A stretch of DNA of 64,000 nt from NCBI GenBank assembly GCA_963840535.1, contig CAWIZJ010000053.1, positions 62,001 to 126,000 on the forward strand, read 5' to 3'. Both the position numbers and the translations under genes were made by a program. Source of the stretch: VAZQ01 sp963840535. Lineage in GTDB: Bacteria > Pseudomonadota > Alphaproteobacteria > Rhizobiales > Xanthobacteraceae. Positions 37,835-47,575 of this stretch are shown here, piece by piece. Within the stretch, counting starts at the first letter, position 1. Every line of letters begins with the position of its first letter. The notes under the pieces were generated by a model. It searched no databases. It was not told where the DNA came from and saw only the letters and a program-made list of their open reading frames with translations.

Positions 37835-39042
37835 GAGGCAGGGGAATCGCTTTTGGCTTTTGTAGGCCTATTGCAAAGGGCTGCGAACAGGATTCTGAAG
37901 ATGACTCCCGATTCGGAAGGGGGGTCAGATGGGCAAACTCAAGAAGTATTTCAGGAGATTGCGCGATCCACGGGCGGCCAATGCATCTTATCCGTTGCTG
38001 GAGGTACTCTTCGTTGCACTGGCGGCGGTGCTCTGCGGGGCCAAGAGTTGCACGGACATGTCCGACTTTGGTCGGCGCAAGGTAGACCTGCTGCGCCGGT
38101 TTGTGCCGCTGGAGAAAGGTGTCCCGAGCCACGATGTGTTCAGCGACGTGTTTCGCATGCTGGATCCCAGAGCCTTCGAGCGGGTGTTCCGGGACTTTGT
38201 CGCAGCATTCGCCAAATTCCACAACCTGGATTTGAGCGGCGTGTTCGCGGTCGACGGCAAATCGTTGTGCGGCGCCTACGAGCGAGGCAAGAGCGCCCTG
38301 CCGGTTCACTTGGTCAACGTCTTTGCGGCCAAAGCGCGCGTGGCGCTGGCCTCGCGAAAGGCGCCCGGCAGGAACGAGTCCGAGGCGGCTCTGGAAGTCC
38401 TCCAAATGCTGCGGCTGAAACGCAAGATCGTCACGGCGGACGCGCTTTTTTGCAGCCGTCCCTTCGCCAAGACGGTACTGGACCAGGGTGGCAACTATGT
38501 GCTGGCGCTCAAGAAGAACCAAGGCAAGCTCTTTGCGGACATCGAACGCCGCTTCGCGCGCAAGGGCGAGCGAGACACGGCCGAGCAGCTTCAGGAGGCA
38601 ACGCACGATCGCCGCGAGAAGCGACGGGCGACCATCATGCGCGACAGCAAGCTCGCCGAGCTGCACAATTTTCCCGGCATTGCCGCCATCGCCAAAATCA
38701 CGTCTTGGCGGCGGTGCAAGGGATACCCTGCAGGCAAGCCGTTTGTCCGATACTTCATTCTCTCCACATACGTATCGGCCACGAGACTGCTCGAGATCGT
38801 CCGCTCGCACTGGTCCGTCGAGAACCAGCTGCACTGGATACTCGATGTCGTCTTTGCCGAAGACGCCAATCGCGCCAGAAAGGATGCAGCACCCGAAAAT
38901 CTCGCAGTCTTGCGCAGGCTCGCACTCAACCTCCTTCGAGCTCACCCAGAACCGATCTCGATGCGCCGCAAAATGAATGCCGCAGCATGGGACGACGCCT
39001 TCTTTCTCAGCCTTGTGGGCCAAAAGCGATAGCCCTGCCCCA
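37835..39042 (+). mobile_element. ISAs1-family insertion sequence
   Basis: The left end begins GAGGCAGGGGAATCGCTTTTGG. The right end in complement is GGGGCAGGGCTATCGCTTTTGG. The two ends are therefore imperfect inverted repeats of about 22 bases sharing GGCAGGG and ATCGCTTTTGGC. The ~1.2-kb length and single transposase gene fit ISAs1 elements. The element sits in a porin remnant between two copies of the same 265-base porin segment. Confidence 0.85.
37929..39032 (+). CDS. ISAs1-family transposase
   Basis: A 367-residue transposase with the DDE_Tnp_ISAs1 organisation. The N-terminal DUF4372-like part is KKYFRRLRDPRAANASYPLLE. The catalytic part has VDGKSLCG (first Asp), VTADALFCSRPFAKTVLDQGG (second Asp), VLALKKNQ and HWSVENQLHWILDVVFAED with the glutamate. 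It is intact, without frameshift, so this is a potentially active copy. The protein is the type also found in H-repeat elements of enterobacteria. Confidence 0.92.
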   Translation: MGKLKKYFRRLRDPRAANASYPLLEVLFVALAAVLCGAKSCTDMSDFGRRKVDLLRRFVPLEKGVPSHDVFSDVFRMLDPRAFERVFRDFVAAFAKFHNLDLSGVFAVDGKSLCGAYERGKSALPVHLVNVFAAKARVALASRKAPGRNESEAALEVLQMLRLKRKIVTADALFCSRPFAKTVLDQGGNYVLALKKNQGKLFADIERRFARKGERDTAEQLQEATHDRREKRRATIMRDSKLAELHNFPGIAAIAKITSWRRCKGYPAGKPFVRYFILSTYVSATRLLEIVRSHWSVENQLHWILDVVFAEDANRARKDAAPENLAVLRRLALNLLRAHPEPISMRRKMNAAAWDDAFFLSLVGQKR

Positions 39043-39308
39043 GGAGGGAGCGTGATTGGCACCACGAAGGGGGCCACGCCGACCACCGGCACACGGCAGA
39101 TGATCGTGCCCGGAGCCCCCGGCAAGTGCGAATTGATGATGTCGGTGGCGGCATCGTTGTAATCGACCTGTACGTAGCCGCCGTACCACGAGGTTCGCCA
39201 CTGCGGGTTCCAGAAGTGCTGATAATACGCGATGATGCTCCACACCCGCGTCAGCTCGATCTTGGTCCCGTTATCGAAGACCCCGTCTTAGGCTTCTGCT
39301 GTGCAGCG
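39043..39308. repeat. Porin-segment direct repeat, right copy
   Basis: The right copy of the ~265-base repeat at 37571-37834. Read on the minus strand it gives VFDNGTKIELTRVWSIIAYY and continues through the same porin strands to ITLPPG, with an in-frame TAA just before DGVFDNG. It therefore extends a few codons further into the porin than the left copy, where a two-base loss breaks the frame. Beyond 39308 the sequence is no longer porin-like. Confidence 0.88.
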
Positions 39309-39532
39309 ATATGCGACGGGTTCAACACGATGAGAGGCGGGCGTCCCGAGACGCGAAAAATCACGCCGCTGACCGACGCGCCGCAACACGGACTGATTGC
39401 AGTGAGCAATTTTATACAGACGCGACTCGGCCATCGGGCTTAGCCTGATCACCAGCAGCACTTTTTCCTACGGGGGAGGGAAATCGCCATCACTATACCT
39501 GGTTCGCCGGGACGTGATTACAGGGGATAGCC

Positions 39533-40132
39533 ATGACTGTCGCCTTTTTCCGGACGGGATCGGCCGCCGCGCTGCCTGAACATGCCGTAGCACAGGAAAT
39601 TTCCTCGGACGAAGTGCTGATCAGGCGGATCGCAGGCGGCGATCAACTCGCCATGCAAATCCTTTTTGCGCGCCATCGAGTTGCGCTGTACCGCTGGCTG
39701 CTGCGCCTCGTACGCGACGAGGCCTTGGCTGAAGACCTCTTGAGCGACGTGTTTCTCGACGTCTGGCGCCAAGCCGCGAAGTTCGAGGCGCGCTCGTCGG
39801 TTTCTACCTGGTTATTGGCGATCGCGCGCTACAAGGGGCTCTCGGCGCGGCGCCGCAGGATCGATGCGGGATTCGGCGAGGAGGTCGCAGTAATCATAGC
39901 AGATCCAGCAGACAATCCCGAGCTCGTGCTGCAGAAAAAGAACCAGGCGGAACTGGTGCGCCAATCCTTGGCCAGGCTCTCGCCTGAGCACGGCGAGGTC
40001 ATCGACCTTGTTTACTATCACGGCAAATCGGTCAGGGAGGTTGCCGAGATTGTCGGAGTCGCCGCGGCCACGGTCAAGACGCGCATGTTCTATGCGCGCA
40101 AAAAATTAGCGGAGCTACTCGAGGCAGCATAG
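39533..40132 (+). CDS. ECF-family RNA polymerase sigma factor
   Basis: A 199-residue sigma-70-family factor with an N-terminal extension. Region 2 reads FARHRVALYRWLLRLVRDEALAEDLLSDVFLDVWRQA. Region 4 reads LSPEHGEVIDLVYYHGKSVREVAEIVGVAAATVKTRMFYARK, with the DNA-contact helix around AATVKTRMFYARK. No anti-sigma gene follows; the next gene is a transposase remnant. Any regulator in cis may have been lost by the insertion. The start at 39533 has a GGGGATAG segment upstream as weak ribosome site. Confidence 0.88.
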   Translation: MTVAFFRTGSAAALPEHAVAQEISSDEVLIRRIAGGDQLAMQILFARHRVALYRWLLRLVRDEALAEDLLSDVFLDVWRQAAKFEARSSVSTWLLAIARYKGLSARRRRIDAGFGEEVAVIIADPADNPELVLQKKNQAELVRQSLARLSPEHGEVIDLVYYHGKSVREVAEIVGVAAATVKTRMFYARKKLAELLEAA

Positions 40133-40305
40133 AAAGGTCTTTGTTACTTGCTCTCTCGCAATTGCACGCTCATCAATCATCGATACACACTGGCTTGGTA
40201 CGGACGCGCCGTATAGCATTCTGTCGCTTCCGAATACTCCGTCCCGTCCATTTGACTCGCGGTCAGAAGCGAATCGGAACATGATCGCCGCATGATTGCA
40301 ATCGG

Positions 40306-40722
40306 CCTCCTGTCCTCCGCATACTGTGCGACTGTTTCAAGTCGCGACGGCGGCTGGAGGCCGAAATCCTGATATTGCGACATCAGCTCAACGTTCTTCG
40401 GCAGCGTGCACCGCGCCGTGGATTACAGTTGCGTTGGGTCGACCGCGCTCTGCTCATTTGGCTTTATCGCCGCTACCCTCGCATCCTCGATGCTATAACC
40501 ATCGTGCGGCCCGAGACTGTGGTGGGCTGGCATCGGAGGGGTTTTGTCGCCTCTTGGCGATGGCGATCCCGTTCGCCCGGCGGCCGGCCGCGGATTACCA
40601 AAGAAGTGCGGGACCTAATCCGAAGAGTGAGTTTTGAGAATCCGCTGTGGGGCGCCACCAAGATCCACGGCGAGCTGCTCAAGCTCGGCATCGAGGTCGC
40701 CCAGTCCACGGTTTCGACGGCC
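40306..40722 (+). pseudogene. Integrase-core transposase, N-terminal fragment
   Basis: The frame CDCFKSRRRLEAEILILRHQ followed by LNVLRQRAPRRGLQLRWVDRAL and KEVRDLIRRVSFENPLWGATKIHGELLKLGIEVAQSTVS is the helix-turn-helix N-terminus of integrase-core transposases common in Bradyrhizobium (IS481/IS3-like rve type). The DDE catalytic domain is absent. The frame ends at about 40722, directly at the start of a substrate-binding protein fragment, so the two remnants are joined by a deletion. Confidence 0.75.
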
Positions 40723-40970
40723 TGATCGTGACCGGGAGCCCTTTGGCGGCGTTGCATCGCGATCTGATCATCACGCTTGCGGCTCGCCATAAACTGCCCG
40801 CGGTCTACTTTGAACGTAACTTCGTCACCGCCGGCGGCCTAGTCTCCTATGGGCCTGCTTTCGTCGACCAGTTCCGGCGCGCGGCCGGCTACGTCGATCG
40901 CATCCTCAAGGGCGAGAAGCCGGCCGACCTGCCGGTGACCCTGCGGATCGTCTTCATTATCGACGCCTGA
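40720..40970 (+). pseudogene. ABC-type substrate-binding protein (PF04392) fragment 2
   Basis: The frame reads FDGLIVTGSPLAALHRDLII, then LPAVYFERNFVTAGGLVSYG and YVDRILKGEKPADLPV, the characteristic C-terminal region of PF04392 receptors. It ends at 40970 with a divergent tail (TLRIVFIIDA) instead of the usual PTKFELVINLKTA. The N-terminal two thirds are missing. It starts at the break in the transposase remnant. Confidence 0.75.
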
Positions 40971-41116
40971 GCCGAGAAATCCGAGAACAGAGCTCCCGAC
41001 GTTTTAGCCCCAACGCGCGCTCCGGAGGACCAGCACCTGGCGGCCGGTCAGAGGAGCAGCCGTCGAGAGATCGCGGCCTCGGGCCGCAGTCGAGGCGACC
41101 AGCATCGCGGCGCTGG

Positions 41117-41437
41117 TCAGGAGAGCGGCTGTTGGTCGGCGCGCTCGCGCGCTATCGCCTCACGCCGCTCGATCTCGCTGTAGCGGCCGGACCGGTTCTT
41201 TGTACTCACGGCCAGCTTCTTCGCCGCAGCCACACGTTCTTTCGCTCCGCGGCTTGGCTTTGGCCACACGATCTTTCGCCATCGCCAGGACACGCGATCT
41301 TTTCTCCGGGTCCAGTTCAGCACCGCAAGTTGGGTCTGCGCCGCGGCCTGCGCTTGCTCGGCGATCCGCGCCCAATCGCGCGGCTTGCGGCGTGCCATGG
41401 CCTGGAGCCGCGCCCGTGCCCGTGCCGTCCACTTCAT
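41117..41437 (-). CDS. Basic hypothetical protein (uncertain)
   Basis: A 106-residue frame beginning MKWTARARARLQAMARRKPR. It is rich in Arg, Lys, Trp and Ala, with a region AVLNWTRRKDRVSWRWRKIV, and could be a nucleic-acid-binding peptide. I recognise no family. The high-GC context produces many long antisense frames, so it may not be a gene. The area from 40971 to 41592 is otherwise empty. Confidence 0.3.
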   Translation of the reverse strand: MKWTARARARLQAMARRKPRDWARIAEQAQAAAQTQLAVLNWTRRKDRVSWRWRKIVWPKPSRGAKERVAAAKKLAVSTKNRSGRYSEIERREAIARERADQQPLS

Positions 41438-41592
41438 CGCCAGAGCATCCCCGGGTGAATCCCATGCGATTTCAACACGCTAACGCGTGGGCGGGCTTCG
41501 TAGCAAACAGGTTGATAAAAGGTTAGCAAAATCAACATGCTCTTTTTGAATCGCTATCCGTGTTCGCAGCCGCGCCTCGCTGGAACTCGAGC

Positions 41593-44500
41593 TCATTGCC
41601 CTGCGACTGGCGAAATCCGCGATTGCTGCTCGTAATGCGATCTTGCGCATACGGTCAACTCCAACTCGGCCAGCAGCGCTTTGGCGTCCCGCAGATCCGC
41701 TGTATCGAAGCCTTCGGTCAATTGATCGTAAATCGTTTGTACCAGCTGCAGAGCTTCCGCACCGCGACCTTGGTGCTGCCAAAGACGAGCCAGATCACAG
41801 GCGGTGCGCAGCTCCCAGGAGCGCGCCTGCTGATGACGAGCGATCTGCAGGCTGTTGACGAGCAAAGCCTCGACTTCCTCGGTCGGGCGGCCGGTGGCCA
41901 GGAGGAGGCCAGCCTTGATGCGCAGGACTTCGGCGATGGCCCATCGTTCACCGGTCTCTTCCGAAATCAGGAGCGCCTCCTCGATGGTCTGCAAAGCGGT
42001 ATCGCTATGGCCTGCCTTGGCATGAGCCTCGGCCTGGAGTGCCAGAAAAATCGGCAGCCATAAGCGCGCACCGGTTTTCCGCCACGCCGCCAGGCCGTCG
42101 CGAAGCAGCTCGATGCCCAGTTCCGTCTCGCCCTGGCAGGTTGCAGCCCAACCATTGAGAATGCACCCACCCGCAGCCCAGAACGGGAAGCCATGCTCGT
42201 CGCAGAGCGAAACGATGAGGCCGGCATAGGATGGCGTCTCTTCAGGCCGGCGGCGGAATACGTCGAGCATCCCGCGGGCGTGGCAGATCGTGTAAGCCAG
42301 TGTGTGCGGATGCGAAACCTCCTCGGCGCGTCTCACTGCCTCCGCGGCGACTTCCGACGCTTGGTCGAAATAGCCGAGGTGCCACAGCGCCCAGGACAGG
42401 TAGCTCAGCGCAGTCGCGCCGATGTCCTGTCCATATTGATAGCGGAACTCCGCATGCTCTTCTGGGTTATAGAGCACCCGCGCCCGCTCGAGGTGTTGGC
42501 GGCCGGCGGCGAACTCGCCCATGGTGACATAGGTTGTGCCAAGCGCGCGATGCGACAGGCAGAGAGCGGCGGTGTCGCCGTGGCGCTCGGCCTCTCTCAG
42601 GAAATCCGCCGCCGCGTCCCTCTGCAGGACTACCTCGCCACCGACGTAATGGCACGCCCAAATTCCGTACAGGATTGAGAATTTCTGCGCCGGATCGGTG
42701 GATTCGTCGATCAGCGCCTTGGCCTGCAGGAGAACTTCCTTGGTCTCCGCAGCCGCATAGCCGCGGCCGGCGATCATCGCCTGGCCGAGCAATACGACCA
42801 GTTCGAGCGCCTTGCGCGTGCCTCCCTGATGATCGGGAAACGATTGCAGCAATTCGAGCGCGCCCTTCAAGTGGCCGATGGCTTCGACGTTGGCCGAGTG
42901 CAGGATCGCGCGCTCACCGGCTTTCTTAAGGTATTCGATCGCACGCTCGGTCAGCCCGGCCTCGGCCAAGTGATGAGCCATTAGCTCGGGATGCGATTCG
43001 ATAATCTCCGGAAAGTGCTCTTTCAGCGCATCGGCGATCTGGCCGTGGAGCGGCAGGCGTTTGCTGTGCAGCACACTCGCGTAGGCGGCCTCCTGCACGA
43101 GCGCATGCTTGAAGATATACGTCGAATCCGGCGGCTCGCCGCGGACAAAGATCAATTCCGCCGCGCAAAGCTGCGCGAGTGCCGCCTCCAACGGAGCGCC
43201 GGCAGTCGGCGCGACGGCGGCAAGCAGGCGATACGAGAATTCACGCCCGAGGACAGCGCCGATTTGTGCGATCTCCTTAATGGAGGCGAGCCGGTCGAGT
43301 CGCGCGATCAATGAATCGTGGAGGGTCGCCGGAATCGCAAGCGACGGCAGCGGTGCGATGGCGATGTATCGGTCACCCGCGGCACGCAGCTGTCCCGATT
43401 CCAATACAGTCTTGGTGAGTTCCTCAATGAACAACGGTACGCCGTCGGTCCTACTAACGATCTGGTCGTAGACTTCCGGAGGCAGCTCCTTGCCATCGGT
43501 CACGTCGATGACCATGGCGCGGACCTGCTCGCGCCGGAGTCGATTGAGCCGCAGCATTGTCACGTGAGACTGGTCGAGCCACGGCGGCAAGAACTCCGGC
43601 CTGAAAGTTATTAGCAAAAGTACCGGCGCAGTCTTGATTGAGGAAATGCTTCGGGAGATTGCCTCGAGCGTGGTAGCATCGATCCAGTGCACGTCCTCGA
43701 TGAGCAAGAGCGCTGGTCGGGAACAGGCGAGACCGAGAAGTTGACGGCTCAGCGCCGTGAGCATGAGCTCCTTCTGCCGCTGGGGAGTGTGCTTCAAGGC
43801 GGGATAGCGAGCACCGGGCGGGATCGACAGGAGGGCAGCATAGAGCGGGGCGTCCGCAACGCTTGCATCGCCGGCCTGCGACAGTATGGCCTCGAGCTTA
43901 TCCAATTTAGTATCGGGCAAATCCTCCCGCTCGAAGCGCGCTGCACGCTCGAGCTGATTGATGACGGGAAAGAAGGGGCTGTTAATATGGTGCGGCGAGC
44001 ACTGGTAACGAATCTTGATATGCGGCTGCCCTGCGATGGAGTCCAAAAGTGTGTTGCTGATCCGCGACTTGCCAATGCCGGGTTCGCCGCACAGCAACAC
44101 GACCTGACCCGCGCCGCGCTTCGCCTTTTGCCAAAAAGTTAGTAACTGATCCAGTTCCTCCTGCCGGCCGACGAAACGTGTAAGCCGCTTCGGCCGGGTC
44201 GCCTCGAACCGGCTTTCCACCACGCATTCGCCGATGACCCTCCAGGCCGCGACCGGCTTCGATTTTCCCTTGATCTCGACGCGGCCGAGATCGGCGCAGA
44301 CGAACATTCCACCAAGCAAATGGTGCGTGCTCGCGGCGACGAGAACCGAATTCGGAGCTGCCAATTGTTGCAAGTGGGCAGCCAGATTTGGCGTCTCTCC
44401 GAAGACCGCCTGCTCCTGCGCCGATCCTTCGCCGATGGTCTCCCCAGCGACCACCAATCCCGTGGCGATGCCCACTCTAACCTGCAGCGGCTCGCCGGAA

Positions 44501-45015
44501 GGAAGCCGGAGCTGCCCCACCTTCGCAACAATGTCTAGTCCTGCCCGCACGGCGCGTTCAGCATCGTCTTCGTGAGCCTGCGGATAACCGAAATAGACAA
44601 GCAGCCCGTCCCCCATGAATTTGCCGATGTAGCCACCGAAATGCTTGATCACGGCGGCGCAAGTATCTTGAAACCGGCGAATGATGCCGCTCAGTTCCTC
44701 GGGATCAAGCTCGACCGCAAAGCCAGTCGAGCCAACAAGATCGCAAAACAGAACCGTGAGATGCCGTCGCTCGGCCTCCGAGTGCAGCGATGCAACGGTT
44801 GCGGCCGTTACGCTCGTTCGTGGTGGAGAACGACTCTCCTGCCAGCCGGCGATAGCTCTAAGTATCCGCTTGCGGTCACCAAGCTGGATTCCCAACTTTT
44901 CGAGATCCGCTTCGGTTAGGTCGAACAGGACGTCGATGTCGAGGTCGTTCTCCACAAAGACGGGGATATGCTGCGCGAGGTCGAGTCCCTCGAGCCACCC
45001 CGCGATGGTGCTCAT
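41593..45015 (-). CDS. SAM domain-class III cyclase-AAA ATPase-TPR multidomain protein
   Basis: A 1140-residue protein starting at 45015 (MSTIAGWLEGLDLAQHIPVF). Residues 1-60 form a SAM domain. Residues ~85-260 form a class III adenylate/guanylate cyclase domain with metal aspartates Asp92 (LFCDLVGST) and Asp136 (KFMGDGLL). A STAND-like ATPase follows, with Walker A GEPGIGKS at 310-317 and LLLIEDVHWID as Walker B. The C-terminal ~450 residues are TPR-like helices. The usual transition-state arginine of the NxAAR motif is His214 here (NLAAHLQ), so cyclase activity is doubtful. It is a signalling or sensory protein whose input is unknown. Confidence 0.92.
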   Translation of the reverse strand: MSTIAGWLEGLDLAQHIPVFVENDLDIDVLFDLTEADLEKLGIQLGDRKRILRAIAGWQESRSPPRTSVTAATVASLHSEAERRHLTVLFCDLVGSTGFAVELDPEELSGIIRRFQDTCAAVIKHFGGYIGKFMGDGLLVYFGYPQAHEDDAERAVRAGLDIVAKVGQLRLPSGEPLQVRVGIATGLVVAGETIGEGSAQEQAVFGETPNLAAHLQQLAAPNSVLVAASTHHLLGGMFVCADLGRVEIKGKSKPVAAWRVIGECVVESRFEATRPKRLTRFVGRQEELDQLLTFWQKAKRGAGQVVLLCGEPGIGKSRISNTLLDSIAGQPHIKIRYQCSPHHINSPFFPVINQLERAARFEREDLPDTKLDKLEAILSQAGDASVADAPLYAALLSIPPGARYPALKHTPQRQKELMLTALSRQLLGLACSRPALLLIEDVHWIDATTLEAISRSISSIKTAPVLLLITFRPEFLPPWLDQSHVTMLRLNRLRREQVRAMVIDVTDGKELPPEVYDQIVSRTDGVPLFIEELTKTVLESGQLRAAGDRYIAIAPLPSLAIPATLHDSLIARLDRLASIKEIAQIGAVLGREFSYRLLAAVAPTAGAPLEAALAQLCAAELIFVRGEPPDSTYIFKHALVQEAAYASVLHSKRLPLHGQIADALKEHFPEIIESHPELMAHHLAEAGLTERAIEYLKKAGERAILHSANVEAIGHLKGALELLQSFPDHQGGTRKALELVVLLGQAMIAGRGYAAAETKEVLLQAKALIDESTDPAQKFSILYGIWACHYVGGEVVLQRDAAADFLREAERHGDTAALCLSHRALGTTYVTMGEFAAGRQHLERARVLYNPEEHAEFRYQYGQDIGATALSYLSWALWHLGYFDQASEVAAEAVRRAEEVSHPHTLAYTICHARGMLDVFRRRPEETPSYAGLIVSLCDEHGFPFWAAGGCILNGWAATCQGETELGIELLRDGLAAWRKTGARLWLPIFLALQAEAHAKAGHSDTALQTIEEALLISEETGERWAIAEVLRIKAGLLLATGRPTEEVEALLVNSLQIARHQQARSWELRTACDLARLWQHQGRGAEALQLVQTIYDQLTEGFDTADLRDAKALLAELELTVCARSHYEQQSRISPVAGQ

Positions 45016-45477
45016 CGAGATTCTCTGCGATCGCTGTCGCCCATAGCTCCAGATCCCACGGGCTGAAGTATAATCCGTGCGACCAGGAAGGCGCGTTGGC
45101 GCAGGCGCGCGCTGCATTGCATGTGAAGACCTAACCTGCTTGGAAGTGATCTTTATTATTATAGGTTGTAGATAACACCGGTTTCGTCTTTCGCAATCGC
45201 AACTGGGGCGGCCGCCCGGCTTTGTCTTGTTCCAACACGCCAAGAAGTTGCTTTTGCGTGCCACGTTGGGCGGCCGAATGCGCAAAGTCGGAGCAGGCCG
45301 CAGGAACCAAGTTTCGAAGCCGGCCAACGTCGTCCTGTCGCACAAGGTCCCGGCGGCCCCCCCCATGCAGCACTCACTTGGTGGCGCGGGTTGCCGGGCG
45401 GTCGAATTTGCACTGCCCGGCAAACGGGTGGCCTCGCGTGCGCGCCAACCGCAATTATCGCGCCGGCAGCCAGCCTG
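45016..45477. other. Intergenic stretch upstream of the large cyclase gene
   Basis: About 460 bases. The segment near 45120-45180 is AT-richer than its surroundings. Apart from a possible promoter -10 box at 45158-45163 (complement), I see no RNA, repeat or conserved protein. The right side borders the substrate-binding remnant 45478-46128. Confidence 0.4.
45158..45163 (-). promoter_or_regulatory. Candidate -10 box for the cyclase gene
   Basis: TATAAT on the complement strand, 143 bases upstream of the 45015 start, inside an AT-rich segment that stands out in this high-GC region. No convincing TTGACA-like box is found 17 bases upstream, so the assignment is tentative. Confidence 0.3.
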
Positions 45478-46128
45478 GTGGCAACTCGGCGCCCCGAACT
45501 CGACGTCATTGTTGTGCAGTCGGCGGGACCCATCGAGGCCGCCCGCAAGGCAACCAGCACCATTCCCATCGTGATGGCCCAGTCCGGCGATGCCGTGGGC
45601 TCGGGTTTCGTTGCCGCCTGGCGCGTCCTGGCGGTAACGTCACTGGGCTGACGCTGCTCGCAACCGAGCAGGTCGTGAAAAGATTGCAATCGGTCAGGGA
45701 CCTTTCAAAAGAATTCGGATGCGGGTCGCCGCACTCTACAGCAAGGCCGCCCGCGGCCATCCTTTGCAAATTAGGGCCATGGAACAGGCAGCTCCATCAT
45801 TGGGTCTCGTGCCATGACGCTGGGCATTCGACGCGCGATCTCTGACCCGAGGTGGCCTTCGCAATGCGGCAGCGCCTCCCCGTGATCGCGGAGTTCAAGC
45901 CGATTGTTATGGCTGGGGCTCTGCTTGCCTACAGCCCCAACACACTCGACATGTGGCGGCAAACCGCCGCAACGTGGACAAGATATTCAAGGGAGCGAAG
46001 GCGGCTGACCTTCCGGTCGAGCAGCCGAGCAAAGTTTGAGCTGGTAATCAATCTGAAGGACCGCGAAGGCGCTCGGCCTCGACATGCCCGCGACGCTGCT
46101 GGCGCGCGCCGACGAGGTGATCGAGTGA
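45478..46128 (+). pseudogene. ABC-type substrate-binding protein (PF04392) remnant 3
   Basis: Pieces in several frames match a PF04392 receptor in order: RRPELDVIVVQSAGPIEAAR, KATSTIPIVMAQSGDAVGSG, then VTGLTLLATEQVVKRLQ, EFKPIVMAGALLAYSPNTLD, KFELVINLK, and the end DMPATLLARADEVIE with stop at 46126-46128. At least three frame changes and several losses are needed, so it is an old pseudogene. It differs from fragments 1 and 2 and represents a third family member. Confidence 0.75.
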
Positions 46129-46495
46129 GTGCGCCAGGCAAAGCTGGTGCGATCCAGCCGGTGGAAGTCCGGCCCAAGTAAGGAGTAGCGTCCGCTTGGT
46201 AGCGAGTGTTGCGTGGCCTGGCGACAGTGGCTGCGAAGCGTACACAGCGATTGCATGGGGTGTGGGATTGAGCCACGAAAGATCAGACATCGCAGGGGCC
46301 GAGGGTTTTCATTCGCTCGAAGGCAACATGTGCGGCACCGCTATGCGAGGTGCTGACGCCCTGCCGGGGTCAAAGGCCACATCACGTGCAAAGGGATCGC
46401 ATCGGAACCTGGGAGGTCTCGCGTCTGGCCGTCGCCGTGGCGTGCTGTGTGCCGAGTACGGCGGTCCGCATCGGGAAGGCGAGGAGCCGTAGCCG
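46129..46495. other. Possible 5' part of a group II intron
   Basis: The 367 bases before the reverse-transcriptase remnant contain no gene. In intact introns this position holds RNA domains I-III. The segment has many short complementary stretches, but I did not find an unambiguous intron start (GUGYG-like) or domain V by eye. Confidence 0.3.
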
Positions 46496-47575
46496 ATGAT
46501 GCACGGGCACGAGAAGTCGGACCCCGCCATAGTAGCTGTGAAGCCGGCGAACAAAGCGAACGAGCCCACTGCGGAGGCATCTGCGGGGGCGAACGCAGCG
46601 GAGCCGGTGGAGCGAAGGGCGGGGACCAAGGGGAATGCGGACCAGCAAAGCACGTGCCGGACGCAGAGTCGGGTAAGCGTGTAACAGGCGCTGGAACGCA
46701 TACGGAAAGTCGCAAGGGAAAGGAAGAAGGAGAGGTTCACCGCGCTCTTCCACCACATCAACGTCGAACTGCTCGAACAGTCGTTCTTCGAACTCAAGAA
46801 GGATGCTGCGCCGGGCGTGGATCGGCTGACGTGGACGGACTACGAGGCAGACCTCGAGCGCAAGCTCGAGGATTTGCACGAGCGGGTCCAACGGGGAGCG
46901 TATCGGGCGCTGCCGAGCCGGCGGGTTTACATACCCAAGCCGGACGGCCGACAGCGCCGCTGGCGGTCGCCGCGCTGGAGGACAAGATCGTCCAACGGGC
47001 GGTGGTCGACAGCTGCTGAACGCGATCTACGAGGAAGACTTCCTCGGCATCTCGTACGGGTTCCGGCCGGGGCGCGGGAGCGCATGATGCGCTCGATGCG
47101 CTCTGCGTCGGGATCCACAGCAAGAAGGTGAGCTTCATACTGGACGCCGACATCCGATCGTTCTTCGACGAGATCAGCCAGGACTGGCTGATCCGCTTCC
47201 TGGAGCATCGGATCGGCGACCGGCGCATCATCCGCCTGATCCGGAAATGGCTGAAGGCGGGCATTCTGGAAGACGGGGTCGTGTCGGTCAGTGACAGAGG
47301 AACGGGGCAGGGATCGGTGATTTCACCGCTGCTTGCCGACGTGTACCTGGACTACGCACTCGACCTCTGGGCCGTGCGCTGGCGACGGCGCGAGGCCGCG
47401 GGCGACATGATCATCGTGCGCTACGCCGACGACTTCATCATCGGCTTTGAGCACGAGAGCGACGCCCGGCGCTACCTGGACGAGATGCGCGAGCGGTTAG
47501 GGAAGTTTGTGCTGACACTGCATCCCGAGAAGACCCGGCTGATCGAGTTCGGACGCTTTGCGGCGGAACGCCGCA
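46496..47575 (+). pseudogene. Group II intron-encoded reverse transcriptase, frameshifted and 3' truncated
   Basis: It begins MHGHEKSDPAIVAVKPANKA and continues in other frames with ARERKKERFTALFHHINVEL, KDAAPGVDRLTW, RALPSRRVYIPKPDGRQR, LAVAALEDKIVQRAVV, VSFILDADIRSFFDEISQDW and RGTGQGSVISPLLADVYL. The catalytic YADD is in IIVRYADDFIIGFEHES. The protein stops making sense after KTRLIEFGRFAAER, so the maturase/thumb region and any HNH domain are gone. At least four frame changes are needed. The sequence matches the retroelements common in Bradyrhizobium-like genomes. Confidence 0.85.
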
